From: Armigeres subalbatus
Lineage: Eukaryota > Arthropoda > Insecta > Diptera > Culicidae
Reading direction: 5' to 3'
Assembly: GCF_024139115.2 (NCBI RefSeq)
Contig: NC_085139.1
Coordinates: 104,633,935 to 104,697,934, forward strand
Length of the DNA stretch: 64,000 nucleotides
The position numbers were made by a program, and so were the translations under genes. The number at the start of each line of letters is the position of its first letter. Position 1 is the stretch's first letter. The notes under the pieces were generated by a model, which was not told where the DNA came from, did no database searches, and worked only from the letters and a program-made list of their open reading frames with translations. Below are positions 46,243 through 56,991 of this stretch, in pieces.

Positions 46243-46680
46243 GGGGGGGGTCCCGTAGCGTAGTTGGCTACACGTTCGCCTTACAAGCGAATGGTCATGG
46301 GTTCGATTCCCAGCCCCTCCACCAAACCCTCGTCAGTCGCCGGATGCGCAGCCTACACGGTAGCGTATTGGGGAGCGCTCTTACCGTTGCGACTGCCTGA
46401 CGACGACTGACAAATTGTTCTTCTCGGAGGCATTCCTCCAACGTACCCGGATAAATGGCAACCGAACAATGCGCAACGATCATTGGATCCACGACATGGA
46501 CAAATGGACACAATAGACTCACAATGAGATGGACTGGCAACGACAACAATAATGGTAATGGAAAATTCTAAAAATAGATTCTGTGTGGATTCTGTTCAGC
46601 AGAATACCACAGTAGATCTCGGCACAGTAGCGGTTAGGTAACACAGAGTGCCAAACAAATAAAGAAAGGAATAAAAAAAA
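46243..46680 (+). mobile_element. tRNA-Val-derived SINE
   Basis: Flanked by the 12-bp target duplication AGAATTTACCGT (46231-46242 and 46682-46693). The head GGGTCCCGTAGCGTAGTTGG, GTTCGCCTTACAAGCGAA (anticodon loop with TAC, Val) and GGGTTCGATTCCC (B box) is close to a functional tRNA-Val. The body is about 360 bp and ends in a poly-A run. It is inserted in the RTE endonuclease segment, so it is younger than that element. Confidence 0.9.
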
Positions 46681-46694
46681 AAGAATTTACCGTC

Positions 46695-47250
46695 GATTAG
46701 AACGTGGTCGATATGGTTTTCCGTTTCTTGATTAGGTGATTTTCATGTGGCCTTGTGGATATTCTTGTGGGGGAAGTAAGTGATTCGGACTACCATTCCT
46801 CGGTAGGCTGCAAAGTTTAGGCATCGTTGGCCGTTGTCGTTCGATTGCGGTATGCAGATTATCAGGTCCGAAGACCGGTCTATACATTTCCTCCCTTCCT
46901 ACCTGTGCGTTCATGTCGCCGATGACGATTTTGATGTCCCGCGGTAGGCATCCATCGTATGTCTGCTCAAGTTGTGCATAGAACGCCCATCGTGTGGGCA
47001 GTGCCCATTGATGATGCTATAGTTGAAGCAACGGCCTTTTATGCGCAGCTTGCACATCCTTGCATTGATTGACTGCCACCCAATCACGCGTTGGCGCATC
47101 TTGCCCAGCACTATGAAGCCGGTTCGGTGGTGCCACAGCTTTGGTAGGAGGTAGCCGTTCGATGCCCGCTTTTCCATACTTTCTGTCCTGTCCAGCAGAT
47201 TTCCTGCAGCGCTACGACGTCGAAGTTGCGAGGATGTTATTCATCGTAGA
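46695..47250 (-). pseudogene. RTE family B endonuclease, decayed
   Basis: Pieces on the minus strand: QRVIGWQSINARMCKLRIKG, CFNYSIINGHCPHDG, DMNAQVGRE (frame at about 46900) and the region encoding NQETENHIDHVLIDGKF at about 46680-46735, followed by the SINE junction. These are the APE-type endonuclease landmarks in RTE proteins, spread over several frames. Confidence 0.65.
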
Positions 47251-47507
47251 TTATCCTGCCGCAACCTGCAAAGCCTAGCGCCTTTCAGTTCCATGTTCCA
47301 AGCTTCCAATCGTGATCCTTTATTCGTCGCCTAGTTCGTTGCCGATTGTATCGAGTCGTATTTTCTTCTATGTCGTTCGTAATGGTTGTTTTTAATGGCG
47401 GCTTATTGGACCTGTGCAAACCTCCTGTCTCGCCGGAGGGCCGTCGTGTCAGGTCTGTTTAGCGTCCCACCTAACACCAGGCCTTGGGCTTGATGATGTT
47501 CTAGGTT

Positions 47508-48535
47508 CTCCAAATTGTCTTGGAGTTTGAATCAAATGGACTACTGAATCAACCATGACTTCCTAATGTCCCCAGCCGCGGTTACAACCCAACCATGTCC
47601 TTCAAGTGTTTGTCTTTCATTTGCGTCTCAAATCCAGGCATATGAAGTCTTGTAAGATCTCCAAATTGTCTAGGAGTTTGAATCAAATGGTCTACCGAAT
47701 CAACCACAACTTGCATGATGTCCCCAGGCGCGGTATCAACACAATCATGTCCTCCGAGTATTTGTCTTTCATTTTCGTGTCAACTCCAGGCATATGAAAT
47801 CTTGTAAGATCTCCAAATTGTCCTGGAGTTTGAATCCAATGGTCTACCGAATTAACCACAATTTTCATTATTTTATCAGCCGCGGTATCAACACAATTAT
47901 GTCCTCCGAGTATTTGTCATTCATTTACATCTCAAACCCTGGCATATGAGAGGCTGTAGGATATCCAAATTATCCTGGAGTTTGAATCAAATGGACTACT
48001 GAATCAACCATGACTTCCTAATGTCCCCAGCCGCGGTATCAACCCAACCATGTCCTTCGAGTGTTTGTCTTTCATTTGCGTCTCAAATCCACGCATATGA
48101 AATCTTGTAAGATTTCCAAATTGTCCAGGAGTTTGAATCAAATGGTCTATCGAATCAACCATAACTTGCATGATGTCCCCAGCCGCGCTATCAACACAAT
48201 CATGTCCTTCGAGTATTTGTCTTTCATTTGCATCTCAACTCCAGGCATATGAGATGTTGTAGGATCTCCAAATTGTCTTGGAGTTTGAATAAAATGGTCT
48301 ACCGAATCAACTACATATTCCATGATGTTCCCAGCCGATTTATCAATCCAATCATATCCTCCCAGTATTTGTCTTTCATTCACATCTCAAACGTCCATCC
48401 TCCAAATCATCCTAGAACTTGAATCAAATGGTCTACTGAATCAACCATGACTTCCTGTTGTCCCCAGCTGCGGTATCAACCCACTCATGTCCTCCGAGTA
48501 TTTGTCTTTCATTTACGTCTCAAATCTTGACCTGT
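47508..48535 (+). repeat. 151/152-bp satellite, block 2
   Basis: CCAAATTGTC(C/T)TGGAG or variants at about 47510, 47661, 47813, 47965, 48116, 48268 and 48402: steps of 151, 152, 152, 151, 152 and 134 bp. Units share GGTCTACCGAATCAACCA, GTCCCCAGCCGCGGTATC and TCCGAGTATTTGTCTTTC. Homologous to 36490-37320. Short open frames in it are repeat by-products. Confidence 0.9.
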
Positions 48536-49042
48536 TGCTTGCTAAGTTCAAAATACACTTCAATTCCCGAGTTTTTGAATGTGGGCAGCTTCGCAATGCT
48601 TTGAATCTGCGTCGTTTTAGATTGCGCAGATGGCTTTCTTCTAGCCAGAGCCATCGACGTTGTATGCAACATATATTTATTCAATTGTCGTAATACGAGT
48701 TAGTACCTACTATCTAGGGATCCTATATTGAGAAATATGCAAAAGCGACCATTTTGAGTCGATCGACCACGAAGAACTGTCAAAATATGAGGCAAATGAA
48801 CATAATTAACATAATTGTTGCAGATTGAAAGGTATTGCGATTGTTATGAAATAGAGTTTAAGAAAAGTTTCATTGAATAAACAATTTATTTTACTTTCGC
48901 GTTCATGCATCGTATTTCGTTCATTCGTATTGCACTTTTATTTTAGTGACATTGCTCATTTGAACACTGTCATTGGATAGACAAACATATTCCAAATCGT
49001 CATCTGTGTGGCGTTGGACAGGCCTATAAACATGAACAAGTC
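48536..49042. other. Non-coding spacer
   Basis: No gene seen. At 49005-49023 is TGTGTGGCGTTGGACAGGC, which recurs at 53242 next to a purine tract (see findings). Confidence 0.4.
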
Positions 49043-49045
49043 TAA

Positions 49046-49448
49046 TGCAACGTACACACCAGTCAAGCAGTTTAACGAACATTGACTCCGCCCCAAGAAA
49101 ACGCTTCGGTTGCTGCTTTGTTTGAACGTGTATGAAGCTGTTCGAACAACCATTTGACAGTTGGCGGCTCGGTTGGAAAAAATTAAAACGGTTTGATTTT
49201 GGTTTGAGTTGTCGAGGGTGGAGTCAAGGTTTGCCGAACATGTTTGAGCATATGTAGTGAAGTTGCACAAACCTCCATATATTTTTTGATAATTGGTACT
49301 CAAGTTAGCGCTTCGGTCGATCGTCTGTGATATTGTTGGTCGAATAAATTGATTGTTCGTGTCGCTTTTGGTAAAACATGATGGATGTTTGAATAAACGA
49401 GAGGTGGAGTCAATGTTCGTCAAACTGCTTGACCGTGTGTATGTTCCA
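49046..49448. mobile_element. MITE with TAA duplication, long terminal inverted repeats
   Basis: Inverted ends of about 45 bp: TGCAACGTACACACCAGTCA and the reverse complement of GACCGTGTGTATGTTCCA, continuing through CAAGCAGTTT and GAACATTGACTCC. TAA flanks both sides (49043-49045 and 49449-49451), fitting a PIF/Harbinger-derived MITE. It is 403 bp; the 155-residue minus-strand open frame is not coding. Confidence 0.75.
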
Positions 49449-49451
49449 TAA

Positions 49452-50975
49452 TATACTGTTCGTCAGTCACATGACAGATCGTAGCAGCGATCGCATGCAA
49501 GAGACACATTCGCGGTCAGTCAATTCCTCCTTCATCACGAGGTGAGTCGCGAGTGCAAGCAATGTAATAGCCTATTCAGATTACGCCATTAATGACATAA
49601 TAATTGGCGTTTCAGGGTAAATACGCTTTATGATGTCATTATTTACGTAATATTTCATACATTTTGCGCTGTCAAAAGATACCCGCTAAAAAGAGTCATG
49701 AAGAATTTATTACGAACAATTATTACGAGAGAGCTTTCGTTCTAACTGGGATGCAGGGAGAAATTCAACAAAACAAAACTGACAAGCGTCACGCTCTCTT
49801 TGCCAGAGAGAAAATTCTCTCTGTTTACATTTCGTTTCGTAGTTGACAGTCATGCTCTTTCTGTCGCAGCAGGGTCGAATGCATGTTAGATGGAAATCAT
49901 CTGAGCGCTGAAGAATGACTCGGATTGTGATGGTTTTGTGGAAAGCATTTTATATGATGAAAAATAATGATGATAATTATTTATTCTCCACTTATTCAAC
50001 ATGAATTGTTTAAAAAACAGATGCTCTCTAGAATTAACATGAAGTATTTAACTTAAACCTAGATTTAATAGAACAAATCGAATAAATTCTTAAATTTCAA
50101 GGGCCAATGCGGAAGACAATTTAAAACGTAGGAATGGTTGTAAAACGAATACATGATGAATAAACATGGTTTCATAAATTGTTTCAATTCTGCTCCTTGA
50201 ATGGCTTAATATACTTTGGATTTCAACATTTTTCACGTGGGACAACTGTACGATTTGAATGGGATGTATATATAAAGTAGAATAACCTTAAATAAAACAT
50301 GGATTGGTTATGCATTAAGTCATCCAAAATCCAGTTTAAATTATATCACATTCACACGATTCGTTTTTGTTAGAAGCTGTATCATTGATTGTCGAGTAGA
50401 ACGCAACAGTTCAGTTTCCATTTTTGAAAAAAATTAAATTGCTGAGTTGCCCTTCATACATGGAGATACTGGTGGAAATACATTTTAGTTTGATAATATT
50501 TCTTGAAAATTGGTCCAATCGTCCTTTTTTTATTTATTTGTGAGAATTCCCAAAAGTATCTAAATTTTTCTATCAAATCTCCGTTCGATCATAGTACAAA
50601 ATACTTTTTAAACGTAAAAATAAATTGAGGAATAGTCTGATTCCCCGAAGAATTGTGCACCCAACTAATGAATGTAGCTTCGCTCATTATCCTTAATGAG
50701 AGCTTCAAATATTCTTCGAAAATCCCTTTTCATATTTTTTTAATATTTTTTTTCGTAGAAACTTTGTTCAGAAAAAAATGTTCGATTGTCGCCACACAAA
50801 TGGTTGATTTCGTAAATTAAATTTTTAAACTCTCCTTGAATTCAACCCTGTATTAGCGTGCAAATGAGGAAACATGGAAACGTCAAGATATATTATCTTG
50901 CTGCAGTCTGAACACCTCGTAATAATTGGATACCCTCTCACTTAACAAAGTCATAAATAGCCCAATCTGAATATG
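49452..50975. other. Non-coding, nothing recognised
   Basis: AT-rich, with short repeats of GAGAGAAAATTCTCTC type near 49803. No gene or element could be assigned. Confidence 0.4.
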
Positions 50976-51086
50976 CTATAAACATGATGGGTGATTCATA
51001 TGTGCGATATTGAATTGCACATTTGGCGATCCTGCCAGGAGTGTGTGCTGGCGTTGCTTGTGGAATCACCCATCATGTTGTGTATA
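50976..51086. repeat. Perfect 17-bp inverted repeat, hairpin
   Basis: AACATGATGGGTGATTC (50981-50997) and GAATCACCCATCATGTT (51063-51079) are perfect partners, and the outer CTATA/TATAG also pair after a small bulge. The inner bases can extend the stem with G-U pairs to about 27 bp. Total length about 100 bases. It might be a pre-miRNA-like hairpin or a tiny MITE. Confidence 0.7.
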
Positions 51087-53224
51087 GATGTGTGCTTAGC
51101 AGTTTTGAACGAACTTCACCATAAGCCGAAAAGAGGTTGGAACGGCGAAGCCCTTTTTTTGCATAGGTAAGGAGTAATGGTTTCGTTATATTTGTGTGGA
51201 TGCCGCTCTCGAGCGTGGAATTGCCACTGTGTTGTCTTTTTTAAATTAGTTAAATTAGTTTCTTCGATTCGCTGCATTGCATAAGTGATTGCGCCGAATG
51301 TAAAATTAATTCATACCGTTCACTTATTGAGTTTTGTTGGTAGTTAGCTATAAGATGTTTTATGAGATGTATAGCGGCAGCCCGATTATTTACATTTAAG
51401 GTTTTGTTTTGATATGATTCTGCTTGAACATTCCGGCAGATCCGAACACAAAATGATATTTGTAACGTTTTACTTTTTATTAATGTTTTCTTCAGCATTT
51501 TATGCCTAGAATGTAATGACATGAATAATCTAGCAGCAAACAGGCAAGACTGACATTTTTAACAGAAAGCAAAGAAATGCTTTGTAAACAATGATAATGA
51601 TAAAAACCTCAATAGTATGAGTTTATTTTCACGTGTACTCTCTCAACTGCGCTCAGAATGCACACATCTATGCGAAGAATACTTTTTACAGCTTGTTATG
51701 GAGATTTTCTGACAATGATTTTAGATGTTTTGATTTTATCCACCGACCCAGCTTTTGGGTGCTGTTCTTGGACATTTGAAAGACATCGGATGTTTGAGAC
51801 GTTTATGTGCTGGCATTTTATGGTTCATACTTATATACCAATCGAAATTGGTATGTAAAACAGAGTAACTTTCGCAGATAAGTTAAATAGAGTAGTAGAA
51901 GAGTATAGTAGGATTTGTTTGATGATGGATTATTCCAAGTGTGCGATGGGTGAAAGATGATTAACTTCGGAGCAATGCGATATGAACCGGTTTTAGTAAG
52001 GCTTTTTAAATTAAAGTATGATTATCAATACACACACAATAAAATTATTGATAAAATTGAAAGTACCATTAAAAAAGTATAGGAGTGATTTTCAGTAAGA
52101 CGAATGAAAATTTGAAATTTACTTATGGGAAAGAGTTGTTCCATAAATAACTATTTACAAGTTTCATTTTCAAAACTATGTGTTATGTTCAATGTTGTTT
52201 TTTCAGAATTTTCTTCTTGATTGCAATAGTTGAATTTACCTAAACATGCAATCGCAATGCTCCTTGTATCTGAGTGTGGTGAAATCTAATGATACTGTGA
52301 CATAAAATATCTGCAATTCCGCGTGGATTCGATTTATTGTGCTTAGAAAGCAATATTTCGTTTAGGTGAATTTTGTTGGTGGCCTGTGTTGCTCGTAAAA
52401 AGTACTTTTTGAATGTTGTTGATCTTTCTGTTGAAAAATTTAAGGATGCTAGTTCAGCGAGGAGTTTAATAAAGAGAGTTTTATTGTTTTAGTTAAGCGT
52501 GAAAAGACACCCGCGTTCAAGTGTTTTTTCCTCTGCGTTGGTGGGACACCCGTAAGAAGAATGGTGTTATTGTGGATCGGAATGATCACAATTCAGCATG
52601 GTGGGACGCCCGCATTCAGTAGATTCTTCCTCTGCGTTGGTGGGACGCCCGCAAGAAGAATAGTATTACTACAGACCGAAATGGTGAGAACTCTGTAGTA
52701 GAACGTCCGCAGCCAAGATTTTAATTTCTCCACAATGGTAGAACGCCCACAAGAATTAAGATTTTATCATGGATTCGTAAGGTGCTTGTGGAGATTGATT
52801 GCATTGAGAAAAGATATCCGCCTATAGTTAAGAACAGTTTATCGATACTATTCCGGTTCGGTTTCTAGTTTTTTCGGTTTCTAGTTTCTAGACAACCAGC
52901 GAATCCCGACTGTAGTATTAGTACTGATGATTTTTACTAGAAGCCAAAAAGGGTTATCAAAAATGATGTTTCCATTGCGAGTTACCACTGCACAGGAATG
53001 TCTTGAGAATGATTTTCCATATTTAGTTGGGCAACCATAATGATGGTTTATCCATAGTGTTTTTCGATTACGAAATTAGACGCTTGCTGTACAATAACGC
53101 GCCGGAAGTGATCGTTTGGCTCAAGATGTCTTTTTATCATTGTGAGAGAGTAATCCCATCATTAATAATAGGTATGTCGGTAAAGTTATTTTTTCTTCAA
53201 ACATAGATGCCAGCCGTTATTGTT
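51087..53224. other. Non-coding, short imperfect tandem repeats
   Basis: About 52520-52760 contains the phrase GGTGGGACGCCCGCA(A/T) in about three to five versions roughly 55-65 bp apart (GGTGGGACACCCG, GGTGGGACGCCCGC, GGTAGAACGCCCAC). Elsewhere nothing is recognised. Confidence 0.45.
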
Positions 53225-53339
53225 TTAGAGAAGAGGGGAGATGTGTGGCGTTGGACAGGCTTGCTTGCAGCGTTTGTTGACAAAAGTAACATCGTTGGTA
53301 AATAGTCTGAAAAAGTATTTGCATATCTCTCATTATAGT
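53225..53339 (+). mobile_element. Possible purine tract and LTR start of another retroelement
   Basis: AGAGAAGAGGGGAGA (53227-53241) directly precedes TGTGTGGCGTTGGACAGGC, the layout of a polypurine tract and 3' LTR. The 19-base string also begins at 49005, where it might mark the 5' LTR. The rest of the putative LTRs do not match, so I hold this loosely. The BEL element is inserted 98 bases in, at 53340. Confidence 0.3.
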
Positions 53340-54023
53340 TGTTCGGACAGGGTCCAGAATAGTCCTCAGGATCAGTTTTAGCAACAGATCAAAGCTATAA
53401 TAAATTTATTTAATTATCATCTGATATCCACAATAACTTATGAGAGTACTACTCACGATTAGTTTCTTCTGGTGCCTCGTGCAGATAACCAGTACAATAT
53501 GCAACGAGTTCAACCTACGAATATTTATAATTTTTACCTTTAATTTCGTGTTTGATTTATAAGTTTCATAGGCTAATTAGTTTTCTTACGTGTGTAGTTT
53601 TAACTTACTTCGTTACCGAAAATATTTCACTTTCTTAATTAGACTCCTTTTGACCCTTAGTCGAGTTGACTGATTATTATCTTTAAATGCAGAGAAATTA
53701 TTAATGTTTTAAAAAAAAATATACTCCTTTCCATAAGCCAAGAATATCTAGGAACCTACAAGTAATTGCACTCCGACTACAATCCCCGATCGACCTTCAC
53801 TCTCGGCAAATACAATATAATAATTCAGAAATTAAATCTTTATTGAGCAATCACTACTAGCCGAAAACTACTCAAATTCGCTTATCATCCAAACTGACAG
53901 TTCTCTTGTTCTCTATCCATTATTTCTCCTATCCGTAAATCATGACGATTTGATTGTCAGTTCTGACGACTTCTTGTTTTCTGGTAGGGCATACATTCGT
54001 GCCCAGCGATGTTGACCGTAACA
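53340..54023 (-). repeat. BEL 3' LTR (684 bp)
   Basis: Begins TGTTCGGACAGGG and ends GACCGTAACA on the plus strand. The two LTRs agree closely except that this copy lacks a 207-bp segment (61333-61539) and a 14-bp segment (about 60856-60869). The pol stop codon (53957) lies inside this LTR. Confidence 0.9.
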
Positions 54024-56017
54024 TCCCCGGCCCCGTAACTCTGGTCCGAGGTCCCATCCGGTCCCGATTTACTCTCACTTATCTCCAGCACTGCTAGCTT
54101 CGCCACTGCCCTTTTCAGAGTCCCGCTTTTGGTCCGCACCCATACTTGGCGAATCCTACCGTCACTGGACACTATTGGCTGCTCCACAATTCCTCGAACC
54201 CAACACTTTCGGTTATTGCCTTCCACTACGTATACTAAGTCTCCTGCCTTCAAGGGAGTACTTTCGCCGAACCATTTAGTCCTCGGATTCAGCGATGGGA
54301 TATACTCTTTGATCCACCGTTGCCACATTTCACTTGCGAGTTGCTGTGACCTCATGTATGCGTCCCTAAGAGTCTTCCCAGGATTGGGTGTCGGAGGCAT
54401 CATCTGTGGTTCGTTAGGAGAGACTCCCCTAAGGAAATGGTTAGGGCTGAGTGCGTCCGCTTCTACTGATTGCTGCGAAACGTACGTGAGCGGCCGCGAA
54501 TTCACGATGTCTTCTACCTCGACAATACAGGTTTGCAAGACCTCGTCGGTGAGCCGTTTCCCATCATTAATAACTGTTAATACTTCCTTAACTGAGCGTA
54601 CTAAACGCTCCCAAACGCCCCCGAAATGGGGCGACGCTGGCGGATTGAAAGACCATTTAGTCCGAGCGCCAGTCATCTCTTCATTACAATCATCTCCGAT
54701 TCTTCGAATTGCATCAACCACTTCTTTACTGGCCCCTCGTAGGTTTGTCCCATTATCAGAAAAAAATTCGAAAGGAGGACCACGACGGCATACGAAGCGT
54801 CGTATTGCCATCAAACAAGCCTGAGTAGTGAGTCCATATGCCACTTCTAGATGTATTGCACGAATAACCATGCAGGTAAACAAAACGATCCAGCGCTTTT
54901 CACTTCGCCGCCCGACAGTCACTTCGAAAGGGCCGAGGTAGTCAACCCCAACGTAACTAAAAGGACGTAGGTATGGTGTAAGTCTTTGCACGGGTAGAGC
55001 AGCCATGCGAGGCACTTTCGGTCGATTTCGTTGAACCTTACACCAAATACACGATGACGATACTTTCCTAATCACGGAGTTAATGCTTGGAATATAGAAG
55101 TACTGCTTCAGTTCATTCTTTACCGTTTCCCGGTAGCCGTGTGCGAACTTCTCGTGGTAATGCTGTATAATGCGATACGTTATAGGATGGTTTGTTGGCA
55201 GGATTACTGGGAATCGCAAATCGAACGGAAGGAAATCCGCACGTTCCACGCGTCCCTCCATCCGAAGTAATCCATTATCGTCAACCAGCGGCGTAAGTCT
55301 ATATAACGGACTTGACTTGTCTAGTGCAAGCCATTTATCAGCAGGTCGATTCTTGTTTCGATTCAGCACCTTTAACTCATCAGCAAACTCCTCTGCTTGT
55401 GCCATCCTCAAAAGACAGCGCTCGGCTTTCAGGTACTCCTCTTGTCGTAGTGGTGTATAGACAGTCTGCACAGCATATTTTCCTAATAGTTTTGACTGAT
55501 TTTCTGTAGCCTTGAACGTTTCCACCGGCAATCCTCTGACTTTTCTGTTGAGATTGGATACGTACCGATGCACGCTTGCTATGGTTCGAACTAGTACATT
55601 CCACTTCGCGATACGTGTAACATTCACCAACGTTTTCTGTTCAGCAACATCATGCAGCAGAAGATGAGGTCGTAGTTCTATAATGGTGTTGGCTGGCACA
55701 ACATTCTTCTGCGGCCAAGCTGACTCTTCTTTATACAGGAACGGCGAACAGCGTACCCACGAACTCTCAGAGTGTAGTTCAGGATCTTTACCCCACTTCG
55801 TTAACTGATCCGCTACATTTAGTTTGGTTGGAACCCAGCGCCATTCCGTCACGTTGGTCAAGCTCAAAATTTCCCCAATCCGATATCCTACAAACTGCTT
55901 GTATCTACGATGATCGGATTGGATCCACGAAAGAACAGTTTGTGAATCAGTCCATATAAACTGCCTTCCTATTTCCAAACTATGGTTGGCGCGAACAGTT
56001 TGGGTAGTCCGAAGCAC
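53957..56017 (-). pseudogene. BEL pol remnant: RNase H and integrase
   Basis: The open frame runs 56050-53957, but its first roughly 11 residues are RTE sequence. BEL content begins near VLRTTQTVRANHSLE. RNase H: FIWTDSQTVLSWIQSDHRRY. Integrase zinc-binding H2C2: HYHEKFAHGYRETV, CIWCKVQR. Core: VDYLGPFEV (first Asp), FFSDNGTN (second Asp), FGGVWERLVRSVKE (Glu), a complete DDE set. C-terminal domain: WFGESTPLKAGDLVYVVE. The stop lies in the 3' LTR. The RT domain that should precede RNase H is lost, so no active polyprotein can be made. The integrase portion shows no inactivating change. Confidence 0.85.
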
Positions 56018-56459
56018 CTTCTTTCCCCGCAAAAATATCCACAAGGCCACATGGAGATCACCTAACCAAGAAACGGAAAACCAAATCGATCACGTTCTAA
56101 TCGACGGTAAATTCTTCTCCGACATCACGAATGTCCGCACTTACCGCAGTGCGAATATTGAATCCGACCACTACCTCGTTGCAGTATGCCTGCGCTCAAA
56201 ACTCTCGACGGTGTACAACACGCGTCGAAGTCGGACGCCGCGGCTTAACATTGGGCGGCTACAAGACGGTAGACTAGCCCAAGAATACGCGCAGCAGCTG
56301 GAAGTGGCACTTCCAACGGAAGAGCAGCTAGGCGCAGCGTCTCTTGAAGATGGCTGGAGAGATATTCGATCCGCCATTGGTAGCACCGCAACCGCTGCAC
56401 TTGGCACGGTGCCCCGGATCAGAGAAACGACTGGTATGACGGCGAATGTGAGCAGTTAG
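55986..56459 (+). pseudogene. RTE endonuclease C-terminal part and start of linker
   Basis: About 150 residues; the RTE portion starts at FFPRKNIHKATW. NQIDHVLIDGKFFSDI and SDHYLVAVCLR are the last APE-type endonuclease motifs (the SDH motif is intact). The frame stops at 56459; the protein continues in another frame from 56459 on, so a frameshift separates them near 56440. The upstream catalytic residues are missing through 5' truncation. Confidence 0.75.
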
Positions 56460-56977
56460 TGGAAGAGAAGAATGCAGCATGGGCGAGATTGCTGCAACAC
56501 CGCACGAGGGCGAACGAGGCACGATATAAACAGGCGCGGAACAGACAAAACTCGATCTTCCGGAGGAAAAAGCGCCAGCAGGAAGATCGAGACCGTGAAG
56601 AAACGGAGCAACTGTACCGCGCTAATAACACACGAAAGTTCTATGAGAAGTTAAACCGTTCACGTAAGGGCCACGTGCCACAGCCTGATATGTGTAAGGA
56701 CATAAACGGGAACCTTCTTACGAACGAGCGTGAGGTGATCCAAAGGTGGCGGCAGCACTACGAAGAACACCTGAATGGCGATGTGGCAGACGAAGATGGC
56801 GGTATGGTGATGGACCTGGGAGAACGCGCGCAGGACATAATTCTACCGGCTCCGGATCTCCAGGAAATCCAGGAGGAGATTGGCCGGCTGAAGAACAACA
56901 AAGCCCATGGGGTTGACCAACTACTAGGAGAGCTGTTTAAACACGGTGGTGGGCCACTGGCTAGAGCGCTGCACTGA
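56459..56977 (+). pseudogene. RTE linker and RT N-terminus
   Basis: 172 residues: basic coiled coil (RYKQARNRQNSIFRRKKRQQ), RKFYEKLNRSRKGHVPQPDM, DINGNLLTNEREVIQRWRQH, and the start of RT (HGVDQLLGELFKHGGGP). It ends at a stop (56975-56977) where related copies encode Trp; one base is also out of register, since RT resumes at 56992 in a different frame. Confidence 0.75.
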
Positions 56978-56991
56978 GTCATTACCAAGAT

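Larger units (their letters stand above)
44167..47495 (-). mobile_element. RTE-clade retrotransposon (JAM1-like), decayed, near full length
   Basis: Minus-strand LINE with endonuclease at about 46700-47250, linker at about 45780-46230, and RT at 44870-45680, then the C-terminal region to 44200. The 3' end is the same as at 58400 (TGAATAAATAA). It is split by a SINE at 46243-46680. Internal frameshifts and stops are many. The sequence upstream of 47250 to about 47495 matches no coding frame and is likely 5' UTR; beyond it the satellite begins. Confidence 0.8.

Noticed and set aside
46251..46323. A tRNA-Val gene
   Set aside because: It continues into a SINE body with poly-A and a 12-bp target duplication.
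48956..49423. 155-codon minus-strand frame
   Set aside because: It covers a MITE including both terminal inverted repeats and shows no domain.
54129..54824. 231-codon plus-strand frame
   Set aside because: Antisense of the BEL integrase, which has full DDE motifs on the minus strand.
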